A stretch of 64,000 nucleotides of DNA from Burkholderia metallica (GTDB lineage: Bacteria > Pseudomonadota > Gammaproteobacteria > Burkholderiales > Burkholderiaceae). Positions 37,501 to 44,512 of this stretch are shown in pieces (position 1 is the first letter of the stretch; the number at the start of each line of letters is the position of its first letter). The notes beneath the pieces were generated by a model that searched no databases, was not told the DNA's origin, and was given only the letters and a program-made list of their open reading frames with translations. Location: positions 434,001-498,000 of the forward strand of contig NZ_CADFDB010000001.1 of assembly GCF_902832845.1 (NCBI RefSeq), in the 5' to 3' direction. Both the position numbers and the translations under genes were made by a program.

Positions 37501-38848
37501 CTCGGCAACCGGTGCGCTCGGCACGGTGGGCAACACGGCAACCGGGGCGCTTGGAGCGGTGACGGGCGCACTGGGCGGGGTTGGCGGCATCGGCGGTGCT
37601 GCTGGTGGCCTGGGTGGAGTCGTCGGCACGGTGGGCAACACGGCGACCGGTGCACTCGGCACGGTGACGGGCGCGCTGGGTAGCGTTGGCGGCGTCGGTG
37701 GTGCCGCTGGTGGTTTGGGTGGTGTCGTCGGCACGGTAGGCAACACGGCAACTGGTGCACTCGGGACGGCGGCCAATACGGCAACGGGAGCACTCGGCAC
37801 GGTGACGGGCGCACTGGGCGGGGTTGGCGGCGTCGGCGGCGCAACTGGTGGCCTGGGTGGAGTCGTCGGCACGATAGGCAACACGGCAACCGGTGCACTC
37901 GGCACGGTGACGGGTGCACTGGGCAGTGTCGGCGGCGTTGGTGGCGCAACTGGTGGCCTGGGTGGCGTTGTCGGCACCGTGGCTAACTCGGCAACGGGAG
38001 CACTCGGCACGGTGACCGGAGCACTGGGCAGCGTTGGCGGCATCGGTGGCGCAACTGGCGGCCTGGGTGGTGTCGTCGGCACGGTAGCCAACACGGCAAC
38101 CGGTGCACTCGGTACGTTGACGGGTACGGTCGGTGGCAGCAGCGGTACGATCGGCGGCCTGGGTGGCATCGTCGGTACGGTGGCCAACAGCGGCACCGGC
38201 GTGGTCAACGCCGTCACCGGTGTCGCAGGAAACGGCGGTGCGCTGATCACGCCGATCACGAGCATCGTCGGGAACCTCGGCGGATCGCTGCCGGTCGGCG
38301 CAGCTACCGGTGCACTCGGTGCAGCGTCCGGCGCGGTCACGGGGATCGTCGGTAGTGGCACGGCGGCGATCTCGCCGATCGCGTCGACCGTCACGTCGCT
38401 GATCGGACCGGCATCGAGCGGCGCCGGCAACATCGTCGGCTCCGGAACCGGCGCCCTCACCGGCGCAGCCGGTGCGGCTGCATCGCTCGCATCGACCACG
38501 ACGGGTGTGGCCAGCTCGCTGGCGAACACCGTGACCAGCACGACGGGCGCGGTCGCAGGCGTCCTTCCGGCACTGAGCGTCGCGCTCAACGGCGGGACGG
38601 CATCCGGTGCCGCCGCAGGCGCGACCAACGCAGTCGGTGCGCTGGTCTCCGGCGGCGCGACGATTGCCAATGCGGCAGTGCATTCGGTCGGTTCGGCTGT
38701 CGGATCCGTGGCCGGCGTGCTCCCGGCACTGGCGGTCTCGCTGAACAGCAATTCCGCGCAAGGGGGAGGCGCTGCGACAGGTGGTGGTCTGCTGGCACCG
38801 GTGACGTCGCTCGTCACTTCGCTTGCAGCGCCGTTGCCGAAGAAGTAA
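34598..38848 (+). CDS. Exported Gly/Ala/Val/Thr-rich tandem-repeat protein, 1,416 aa
   Basis: The protein begins with a Sec signal peptide (MKLTGIALSVAALFSVAATA then SQA; internal ATGs at 34610 and 34616 are alternative starts, and the ribosome site is weak). After a short unique region the chain is tandem repeats to about residue 1180: first 59-aa units such as GAVTGALGGVGGSGDPIGGL then GGVIGTVTGALGGIGG…, then 35-aa units GTVTGALGSVGGVGGAAGGL then GGVVGTVANTATGAL. The last about 230 residues are less regular and end in APLPKK. It is not collagen-like: glycine does not fall every third residue. There is no autotransporter barrel, anchor or lipobox, so it is either periplasmic or secreted by another system. 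A similar low-complexity composition is seen in fibre- or matrix-forming proteins, but function is unknown. It follows the giant autotransporter in the same direction after 280 bp. Confidence 0.85.
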   Translation: MKTKMNMKLTGIALSVAALFSVAATASQAGVVTAVPGSLSNTDGLIIGGRSPAPGGLVGAVAGWGNGVVSVGGPTNAGGISIGAAGAAGAAININSGLLEPVADVAGTVTGALGGIGGNGGTGGAAGGLGGVIGTVTGALGGVGGSGGATGGLGGVVGTVGNAATGAVGAVTGALGGVGGSGDPISGLGGVVGTVTGALGGIGGSGGATGGLGGVVGTVGNAATGAVGAVTGALGGVGGSGDPIGGLGGVIGTVTGALGGIGGSGGATGGLGGVVGTVGNAATGAVGAVTGALGGVGGSGDPIGGLGGVIGTVTGALGGIGGSGGATGGLGGVVGTVGNAATGAVGAVTGALGGVGGSSGATGGLGGVVGTVTGALGGIDGSGGATGGLGGVVGTVGNAATGALGTVTGALGGVGGSGDPTGGLGGVVGTVTGALGGIGGSGGATGGLGGVVGTVGNAATGAVGAVTGALGGVGGSGGAAGGLGGVVGTVTGALGGIGGSGGATGGLGGVVGTVGNAANGAVGTVTGALGGLGGSGGLTSGLGGVIGTVTGALGGDGNPAGGLGSVVGTVTNAANGAVGTVTGALGGVGGNGNPAGGLGGVIGTVTGALGGVGGVGGATGGLGGVVGTVGSTATGALGTVTGALGSVGVVGGATGGLGGVVGTVANTATGALGTVTGALGGVGGVGGATGGLGGVVGTVANTAAGALGTVTGALGGVGGVGGAAGGLGGVVGTVGNTATGALGTVTGALGSVGGVGGAAGGLGGVVGTVANTATGALGTAANTATGALGTVTGALGSVGGVGGAAGGLGGVVGTVGNTATGALGTVTGALGSVGGVGGATGGLGSVVGTVANSATGALGTVTGALGSVGGVGGAAGGLGGVVGTVANTATGALGTVTGALGSVGGVGGAAGGLGGVVGTVANTATGALGTAANTATGALGTVTGALGSVGGIGGAAGGLGSVVGTVANSATGALGTVGNTATGALGAVTGALGGVGGIGGAAGGLGGVVGTVGNTATGALGTVTGALGSVGGVGGAAGGLGGVVGTVGNTATGALGTAANTATGALGTVTGALGGVGGVGGATGGLGGVVGTIGNTATGALGTVTGALGSVGGVGGATGGLGGVVGTVANSATGALGTVTGALGSVGGIGGATGGLGGVVGTVANTATGALGTLTGTVGGSSGTIGGLGGIVGTVANSGTGVVNAVTGVAGNGGALITPITSIVGNLGGSLPVGAATGALGAASGAVTGIVGSGTAAISPIASTVTSLIGPASSGAGNIVGSGTGALTGAAGAAASLASTTTGVASSLANTVTSTTGAVAGVLPALSVALNGGTASGAAAGATNAVGALVSGGATIANAAVHSVGSAVGSVAGVLPALAVSLNSNSAQGGGAATGGGLLAPVTSLVTSLAAPLPKK
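34910..38140 (+). repeat. Tandem coding repeats of 177 bp and 105 bp
   Basis: Landmark GTGACTGGCGCG occurs at 35108, 35285 and 35462, a 177-bp (59-codon) period. Further on, GTGACCGGTGCGCTGGGCAG occurs at 37178 and 37283, a 105-bp (35-codon) period. Synonymous variation between copies keeps the protein repeat cleaner than the DNA repeat. Confidence 0.88.
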
Positions 38849-38860
38849 ACGACGTGGGTA

Positions 38861-38890
38861 CCCGGCCGCCGCAGCCAATGGGCGGCCGGG
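38861..38890 (+). terminator. Perfect 10-bp stem-loop after the repeat protein
   Basis: CCCGGCCGCC (38861-38870) and GGCGGCCGGG (38881-38890) flank a ten-base loop, 12 bp beyond the stop codon. No T-tract follows. Confidence 0.55.
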
Positions 38891-38916
38891 AACATTCAGG
38901 CACGTCAGAACGACAC

Positions 38917-39189
38917 GATTTCAGCGCTTCCATATCGAGCATCGCTTCGGCCGGCAGTATCTTCAGCCACGCGTTCTCCGTCTCAAGATCCTTCAGTCGG
39001 CGAGCCTCCGACACCTCCGTACCGCCAAACTTCGCGCGCCAGGTATGGAACGATGCTTCACTGAAGCCGTGTTTCCTGCATGGCTCCTTTACCGGCATAC
39101 CGCCCCCGGCTTCCTTCAGAAACCCGATGATTTGCTCTCCCGTGAGGCGCTTCTCGACGTTCGTCTTCTTCTCCGAAAACGAATTCCAC
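38917..39189 (-). mobile_element. IS3-family OrfA (IS407-group type) remnant
   Basis: The minus strand reads EKRLTGEQIIGFLKEAGGGM, then PVKEPCRKHGFSEASFHTWR, AKFGGTEVSEARRLKDLETE and NAWLKILPAEAMLDMEALKS. This is a nearly complete IS3-group OrfA (helix-turn-helix plus leucine-zipper region). An in-frame TAG lies upstream at about 39190, and OrfB is wholly absent, the sequence switching to unrelated DNA at about 38917. It is an inactive insertion-sequence relic placed just beyond the repeat-protein gene. Confidence 0.8.
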
Positions 39190-39272
39190 TAGATCCTGAC
39201 TGACTCAGGTTGGCTTGGGGGCATGTCAACGCCCGCATTCGCCGATGGGTCAAGCCGGTAGCGCAGGTCTCG

Positions 39273-39291
39273 TGCTTTAAAAAATAAAGCA
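39273..39291. promoter_or_regulatory. Palindromic operator copy 1 (TGCTTTA-N5-TAAAGCA)
   Basis: Perfect 7-bp arms TGCTTTA and TAAAGCA with an AAAAA spacer. A second near-identical copy lies exactly 95 bp downstream, at the HxlR-like gene start. Equal spacing of about nine helical turns puts both on the same DNA face. Confidence 0.6.
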
Positions 39292-39367
39292 AGAAAAGAA
39301 AAAACATCCGCATTGCCGCGCAGCATCCGTTCGATACCGCATCGATTCGTTGACGTCACACGATGCT

Positions 39368-39386
39368 TGCTTTAAAAAGTACAGCA
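39368..39386. promoter_or_regulatory. Palindromic operator copy 2 (TGCTTTA-N5-TACAGCA)
   Basis: Second copy of the 19-bp palindrome, one mismatch in the right arm (TACAGCA). Its last base is the A of the ATG start codon of the regulator gene, so binding would block translation initiation sequences or transcription, consistent with autorepression. Confidence 0.6.
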
Positions 39387-39754
39387 TGACTGCACCCCGA
39401 ATCGGACAACGCGTGCGCGGATCGAAAACGGGACGACCGATCATGGTCGTGCTGGATCTGCTCGGGCGACGCACGACGCTGCGCATCCTGTGGGAACTAC
39501 GCGGCGAGCCGCTCACATTCCGTGCGTTGCAGGAAGCCTGCGAAACGAATGCGCGCCTGCTCAACACGCGGCTCGCCGAGCTCAAGGCGTCGGGTCTCGT
39601 CGAGCATGGCGAGGGCGGGTACTGCATGACCGCCGAAGGCCGGCGGCTGGAGGCGGCACTGCAGCCGTTGCTGGGGTGGGCCAAACAATGGGCGAGGCGC
39701 GACCCGGACGGGTTCGACGCGGCCGATCGCGAGCAATCCGGCCGGGATCGCTGA
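39386..39754 (+). CDS. HxlR-like winged-helix transcriptional regulator
   Basis: 122 aa from the ATG at 39386; an upstream start at 39350 would place the operator inside the gene and adds no homology. GRRTTLRILWELRGEPLTFR followed by ALQEACETNARLLNTRLAEL resembles the HxlR/MarR-type winged helix (recognition helix about residues 45-65), with a wing ending in GYCMTAEGRRLEAALQPL. The usual N-terminal Cys of redox-sensing HxlR proteins is absent; Cys53 and Cys88 are the only ones. It is flanked upstream by two copies of a 19-bp palindrome, which strongly suggests autoregulation. It may also control the HAD hydrolase 86 bp downstream. Confidence 0.82.
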   Translation: MTAPRIGQRVRGSKTGRPIMVVLDLLGRRTTLRILWELRGEPLTFRALQEACETNARLLNTRLAELKASGLVEHGEGGYCMTAEGRRLEAALQPLLGWAKQWARRDPDGFDAADREQSGRDR

Positions 39755-39840
39755 TCGATCGGCGCGCGGAGGCGCATCGCACCGTCAATGCCGGGTTCGC
39801 GCATCGTGCGCGAGCCGACTTATGTTCGCGGAGTGCTTTC

Positions 39841-40521
39841 ATGACTGTACGGGCCGTCATCTTCGATTTCGATCTGACGCTGGCGGATTCGTCCGCCGCG
39901 ATCGTCGCATGCACGCAATACGCGTTGCACCGGCTGGATGCCGCCGGCGCGACGCCGGCGCAGATCGGTGCGGTGATCGGGCTGCCGCTGCACGAGATGT
40001 GCGTTTCGCTGACGGGCGAGACCGAACCGGCACGGGTCGATGCGTTCGCGCGTCACTTCGTGGCGCGCGCCGACGAGATCATGGTGGCCGGCACGCGTAT
40101 CTATCCCGAGGTTCCGTCGCTGCTCGCGCGTCTGCGCGAGCAGGGGCTCGCGGTCGCGATCGTGTCGTCGAAGTTTCGCTACCGGATCGACGCGATCCTG
40201 GCGCTTAACGAATTGCAATCGCTCGTCGACGTGGTGATCGGCGGCGAAGACGTGCAGCATCACAAGCCCGATTCGGAAGGGCTCGTGCTGGCGCTGGCGC
40301 GGCTTGGCGTGCCGGCCCGGGCGGCTGTCTACGTGGGCGACCACGCGGTGGATGCGCAGGCGGTCGAGCGTGCCGGCGTGGCGTTCGTCGGCGCGGTGAG
40401 CGGGATGACGTCGTCCGACGGATGGGCACGCGCGGGCAAGCGGGCGGTGACCGCGCATCTCGGTGAACTGGATGCGATCGTGCGAGCGATGCAGCGCGAT
40501 CCGCGCGAAGCGTGGGGCTGA
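39841..40521 (+). CDS. HAD-superfamily hydrolase (phosphoglycolate phosphatase / PpaX-like)
   Basis: 226 aa with all four HAD motifs: IFDFDLTLADSS (nucleophile Asp9, acid/base Asp11), the Ser in VAIVSSKFRYR, the Lys in GGEDVQHHKPDSEG, and YVGDHAVDAQAVERAG (Mg-binding acidic residue). A helical C1-type cap lies between motifs I and II. Such enzymes hydrolyse small phosphate monoesters, for example phosphoglycolate, or pyrophosphate, in the cytosol. It is 86 bp downstream of the HxlR-like regulator on the same strand. The substrate is not predictable from motifs. Confidence 0.9.
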   Translation: MTVRAVIFDFDLTLADSSAAIVACTQYALHRLDAAGATPAQIGAVIGLPLHEMCVSLTGETEPARVDAFARHFVARADEIMVAGTRIYPEVPSLLARLREQGLAVAIVSSKFRYRIDAILALNELQSLVDVVIGGEDVQHHKPDSEGLVLALARLGVPARAAVYVGDHAVDAQAVERAGVAFVGAVSGMTSSDGWARAGKRAVTAHLGELDAIVRAMQRDPREAWG

Positions 40522-40794
40522 CGTTCGACCGCATGGCGATCCCGGGCGCGCCGGGCCTGTCGACGATCCCGACGGCTTGCTTCCCGACCTGCGCGATCGG
40601 CCCACCGGCGGCCAGATTGTCAGATGAGGGATGCCGGGAATCGGTGTCCGCGAATGGGTGATTGCGCGTACCTCATCCCGACATCCCGGGTTCGTCTGGA
40701 GGACAAACCCATGGGTCTGCATTTCGCTCAGGATTCAATAAACAGTATCTTCATTCATTTCCGTTTTTCGCGTAAATGCAGAATCGGTCGAATA

Positions 40795-41094
40795 TCAGCT
40801 GATCGATCCGATAACGACGAAGCTGAAATTCCGGTCGCTGTATTTACCATATGAGTCACCGGTTTGAATCGTGGCGCCGCTGCCGGAAAGGGCCGGGAAG
40901 ATCACGTTGTCGAGCGTATTTTGCCCGCCGCCGTAACCCCATTGCGACCCGACAATGGCCGGTGTCTTGGTGAAGGCGGTGCTGAACGAGAGCTGATACG
41001 TGCCCGTGCTTTCACGCTTCACGGTGAATCCGCCCGAGCCGTCGACCACCGTACCGTTACCCTGGACGCTACCCCATAGCGTAACTTGAGCCAT
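40795..41094 (-). CDS. Small C1q-like / phage tail-fibre-tip-like protein of 99 aa
   Basis: A strong AAGGAG lies six bases before the ATG. There is no signal peptide and no cysteine. The sequence GGFTVKRESTGTYQLSFSTA then FTKTPAIVGSQWGYGG…DRNFSFVVIGS has the pattern of the compact beta-sandwich found at the tips of phage tail fibres and in C1q-like bacterial proteins (T-G-x-Y-x-L-x-F…P-x-V…F-x-F-x-x-x-G). As a stand-alone protein of one domain it might be a lectin-like or trimeric binding module. It sits alone between a HAD gene and an exported hydrolase, in sequence of lower GC than its neighbours. Domain attribution is by pattern only. Confidence 0.7.
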   Translation of the reverse strand: MAQVTLWGSVQGNGTVVDGSGGFTVKRESTGTYQLSFSTAFTKTPAIVGSQWGYGGGQNTLDNVIFPALSGSGATIQTGDSYGKYSDRNFSFVVIGSIS

Positions 41095-41560
41095 GATTGT
41101 TTCTCCTTATCTATTGTTGAAACAATGTCGATAATTGAAACGGGATGCCGACCTGGTGATGCTTTAATGATCCGGATCGACGGTTGTATTGTATGTGATG
41201 ATTTTTTGAAGTTTGATGTGGGATAAATAATTTATTCTGATTTTTTCTTTAAATATTTCGAATTTGTAATTGAAAGAGGGCGCCGTTGCGTCATGTCGGC
41301 ATGCGAGCGTCGGACGCGCAATCGGGCGCCGGTCGACGTCGCGACCGGTGCGGCGCATGCCGTCATCGGCCGGATCGGGGCCGGCGGGCTTGCCGGGCAT
41401 CCCGACGTTCGACTCGCAGTGACGCCGGCATGCGCGGCCAGCCGAAGCGATGCAGAATCAGCTCGCCTGAACCGCTGACCGCAGCCACCCGGCAGCGCGC
41501 GACGGATTCTGCGACCATTGCCGTTCAAGTCGTACCCGCCTCTTCACTCGACCCGTCACC
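41095..41560. other. Intergenic, no gene seen
   Basis: AT-rich from 41100 to 41280 (probable promoter of the 99-aa gene, reading leftward), then GC-rich sequence without a credible frame up to the alpha/beta hydrolase. Confidence 0.45.
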
Positions 41561-42730
41561 ATGCCAACCATTTCCGTCGCCTTCGCCAGCTTCCGGTTCT
41601 CGCGCATGCGGCCGGCTACCCGAACCCTGTCATACGTCCTCGCGCTCGCGGCCGTCGCTGCCGTGCTCGGCGTGCCGCTCCGCACGCGTGCGGCCGAAGC
41701 CGCCGCGCTCACGCAGCGCGAACGTCTCGAGGCGCCCGTCAAGGCCGTCGCCGGCCAGCGCGTGGCCGTCGATACGCCGCAGGGCAGCGCGGTGCTGCCC
41801 GTCTACGCCGATCGTCCGCTCGACCGGGCCGCGCCTGATGTCGAACGGGTCTTCGTCGTGATTCACGGTACGCTTCGCAATGCCGACGCGTACTACGCAT
41901 CGGGGCTCGAGGTCGTCGAGAAGGCCGGCTCGGCCGGCAAGGGCACGATGGTCGTCGCGCCGCAGTTCCTGACGCGCGCCGATACGCGTGCGTTCTCGCT
42001 GCCCGCGCAAACGCTGGCATGGACGCAGGAGGGGTGGAAGGGCGGCGACGCGGCCCGGCAGCCGGCGCCGATCAGTTCGTTCACCGCGCTCGACGCGTTG
42101 CTCGCGCATTTCGCCGACCGCAGCCTGTATCCCGCGCTGTCGAGCGTGGTCGTGATCGGCCATTCCGCCGGCGCGCAGTTGCTGCAGCGCTATGCGGTGG
42201 CCGGACACGAAGGCGATGCACTGGTGCGGGCCGGCATCGCCGTGCGCTATGTGGTCGCGAATCCGTCGAGCTACCTGTATTTCGACGACGAACGGCCGAA
42301 CGCCGATGCAATCGCGGGCGGCACCTGCCCGCGCGCGACGCAGTGGAAATACGGGCTGAAGTCGGCGCCGCCCTACGTCGCGTCGCAGGACGTGCGCGAT
42401 CTCGAAGCGCGCTACGTGGCGCGTCATGTCGTGTACCTGCTCGGCCAGACCGACACGAACCCTTACACGCACTTCATCGACCGTTCGTGCGCTGCGATGG
42501 CGCAAGGCCCGTACCGGCTCGCACGCGGGCTCGCGTATTTCGACTACCTGAAGAAGCGGCACCCGGCCGATCTCGCCCAGCGGGTCGTCGAAGTGCCGGG
42601 CGTCGGGCACGACGAGCTCGGCATGTTCACGTCCGCCTGCGGGTTGGCCGTGCTGTTCGGTCAGGCATTGCCGTCATCGTGTCCGGTCATCGCCGGCACC
42701 GCGCCGGGCATGCGCGCGGAATCGCCGTAA
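41561..42730 (+). CDS. Exported alpha/beta hydrolase
   Basis: 389 aa (374 if the second Met, at 41606, is used; neither has a strong ribosome site). A hydrophobic N-terminal segment LSYVLALAAVAAVLGVPL precedes an Ala-rich stretch and looks like a signal peptide. The hydrolase core has RVFVVIHGTLRNADAYY (oxyanion strand), nucleophile elbow VVVIGHSAGAQ with Ser202, and a C-terminal His in VPGVGHDELGMFTS. Late cysteines (TCPRA, RSCAA, ACGL, SSCPV) suit a periplasmic protein with disulfides. Convergent with the patatin gene. The ester or amide substrate is unknown. Confidence 0.82.
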   Translation: MPTISVAFASFRFSRMRPATRTLSYVLALAAVAAVLGVPLRTRAAEAAALTQRERLEAPVKAVAGQRVAVDTPQGSAVLPVYADRPLDRAAPDVERVFVVIHGTLRNADAYYASGLEVVEKAGSAGKGTMVVAPQFLTRADTRAFSLPAQTLAWTQEGWKGGDAARQPAPISSFTALDALLAHFADRSLYPALSSVVVIGHSAGAQLLQRYAVAGHEGDALVRAGIAVRYVVANPSSYLYFDDERPNADAIAGGTCPRATQWKYGLKSAPPYVASQDVRDLEARYVARHVVYLLGQTDTNPYTHFIDRSCAAMAQGPYRLARGLAYFDYLKKRHPADLAQRVVEVPGVGHDELGMFTSACGLAVLFGQALPSSCPVIAGTAPGMRAESP

Positions 42731-42817
42731 GCCGAGCGGCGCAGGCCGACGCCCGTCGTCAGGTCGGCCGCGCGTGATCGTACCGATGCGATCGACAAGC
42801 GGTTGCGGCGCCGAGTA

Positions 42818-43957
42818 TCACGCCGGGCCTTCCGCGATGGGCGGCCCGCTGGCGTCGAATACCGTCAGCCCTTCCGTCGGGTCCGTCGGCGTGTCCCACG
42901 GACGTGCGGCGATGGCCCGTTGCGCGGCCTCGTAGCCGGCCTGCCGGCGGGCCGCGATGCCGGTGGGCGTGAAATCGATGTCCTTGAACTGATTGTCGTC
43001 GGCGAGTCGCGGCGCCGCGAGCTTGATCAGATGCATCGTGGTTTCGCATCCCCACGCGGCGAGCCGGCGCACGGCCGGCGATGCGCGCTCCGATTCCGGC
43101 ACGTGCCGGGCCAGTTCGCGGATCACGTGGCGCAGCCGGTGAATCTGCTGCTGGCGCGCGATGTGGCTGTCGGTGCGGCTTGCATACTGGATGTCCTTCT
43201 GCCGCTCCGACACCTCCCAGATGCTCTGGGGTTCGGGGCCCGCCGGATTCCACATCTGGACGGAGAAGATGATCGAGCTGCGGCGCGGATTGTCGTCGAG
43301 CACGACCTCGACCGGCGTGTTCGAATACACGCCGCCATCCCAGTACGGTGCGCCGTCGATCCGTATCGCCGGGAACGCGGGCGGCAACGCGCCCGAGCTC
43401 ATGATGTGCTCGAGTTCCAGCCGCGTATCGCGCGAATCGAAATAGCGCATCGTGCCCGTGCACGCATTGACCGCGCTGACGGTCAGGCGCGGGCGGCCCG
43501 CGTTCAGCAGGTCGGGATCGATCAGCGACGCAAGCGTGTCGCGCAGCGGCGCGATCCGGTAATACGACGCGCGATCGACGCCGAGGCGGACCATCGGCCC
43601 GAGCCACGATGCCGGATTGGGCTGGAAGAATCCCGAGATGCCGCCTCCGACGATCATCAGCTCGGCCAGCGTCCGGTTCCAGCCGGGCAGCAGCGATCCG
43701 GTGTCGAAACGGGTTCGTTCGGTCACGCGGCGCCAGAATGCCGACAGTTTCTCGTAGCGCTGCTCGGGCGGGTTTCCCGCGATCAGCGCCGCGTTGATCG
43801 CGCCGATCGACGTGCCGACCACCCAGTCGGGGCGGATGCCGGCTTCGTCCATCGCCTGAAAGACGCCGAGCTGGAATGCGCCCAGTGCGCCGCCGCCCTG
43901 GAGCACGAGCACGACTTGCCCGGGAAGGTCCATGCGTGCCGGCTGGCTCGCGGTCAT
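42818..43957 (-). CDS. Patatin-like phospholipase
   Basis: The start at 43957 has GAGG at good distance; the frame is open upstream without homology. 379 aa. The patatin motifs are complete: oxyanion VLVLQGGGALGAFQLG (about 14-29), nucleophile GTSIG with Ser in VVGTSIGAI (about 47-55), and the catalytic Asp in YWDGGVYSNTPVE. This is the cPLA2/ExoU-like Ser-Asp dyad used for acyl hydrolysis of phospholipids. A C-terminal DUF3734-like part (KDIDFTPTGIAARRQAGYEA) is typical of this bacterial subfamily. No signal peptide, so membrane lipid turnover in the cytoplasm is the simplest role. Confidence 0.92.
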   Translation of the reverse strand: MTASQPARMDLPGQVVLVLQGGGALGAFQLGVFQAMDEAGIRPDWVVGTSIGAINAALIAGNPPEQRYEKLSAFWRRVTERTRFDTGSLLPGWNRTLAELMIVGGGISGFFQPNPASWLGPMVRLGVDRASYYRIAPLRDTLASLIDPDLLNAGRPRLTVSAVNACTGTMRYFDSRDTRLELEHIMSSGALPPAFPAIRIDGAPYWDGGVYSNTPVEVVLDDNPRRSSIIFSVQMWNPAGPEPQSIWEVSERQKDIQYASRTDSHIARQQQIHRLRHVIRELARHVPESERASPAVRRLAAWGCETTMHLIKLAAPRLADDNQFKDIDFTPTGIAARRQAGYEAAQRAIAARPWDTPTDPTEGLTVFDASGPPIAEGPA

Positions 43958-44154
43958 GGCTTGCCTCGCTGCGTATGTGACGATGGGTCTGATCCGAACG
44001 GTTCGATTCAGTTTAGGCGATCGGCGGCGAGGGGCCGCATCCAGTGAAGCGGGCGGCTGCGGTGGGCTTCCCTGCCAGTCGATTCCGACCCTCAAGTGCG
44101 TTCGCGGCAGGGTGCGTGCGGCAACGCGCATCGTTTTAGCCGCCACGCGCCGCG

Positions 44155-44487
44155 TCATTCGACCGTGATGGTCTCCTTCATGTACGGGTGAATGCCGCAG
44201 AACACCTTGTAGACGCCCGGCTTGTCGAAGCGGAACGAGTACGTCTCGTCCTGGTCGAGCGCTTTCGAATGAAAGATGCCGGCGTCGTTGACGACCGTAT
44301 GCGGCTCGGCGTCGAGGTTCTTCCACGTGATCGTCGTGCCGGCCTTGATCGTGGTCGACATCGGCGAAAACATGAAATTGCGGATCGTCACGAGCGAGCC
44401 GTCCGGGCCCTGCGCGAACGCGGCGAGCGGGGCGGCGGCGCACAGGATCAGTGCCGCGACGAGGCGGGATGGCATGAAGCGGTTCAT
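44155..44487 (-). CDS. Periplasmic cupredoxin (plastocyanin/amicyanin-like)
   Basis: 110 aa with a signal peptide ending at about AAFAQ (residues 1-26). The type 1 copper ligands are all present: His63 (EPHTVV), then Cys97, His100 and Met103 in FCGIHPYMK. It is the short amicyanin-like class of blue copper electron carriers. It is encoded 25 bp downstream of the metallophosphoesterase and is co-transcribed with it; a partner oxidase is not evident. The pairing of a cupredoxin with an exported phosphoesterase recurs in Burkholderia as far as I recall, but its meaning is unclear. Confidence 0.92.
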   Translation of the reverse strand: MNRFMPSRLVAALILCAAAPLAAFAQGPDGSLVTIRNFMFSPMSTTIKAGTTITWKNLDAEPHTVVNDAGIFHSKALDQDETYSFRFDKPGVYKVFCGIHPYMKETITVE

Positions 44488-44512
44488 GTCGGTCTCCTTG
44501 CGGTTCGGTGCG

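Noticed and set aside
34910-38140. CRISPR-like look of regularly spaced repeats
   Set aside because: Repeats are contiguous coding units of 177 and 105 bp with synonymous variation, no unique spacers, no cas genes.
34598-38848. Collagen-like protein
   Set aside because: Glycine is frequent but not at every third position, so no Gly-X-Y triple helix is expected.
34519-38895. Antisense 1,458-codon Pro/Thr/Ala-rich frame opposite the Gly-rich repeat protein
   Set aside because: It is the reverse-complement image of Gly/Val/Thr codons. The sense frame has a signal peptide and consistent protein repeats.
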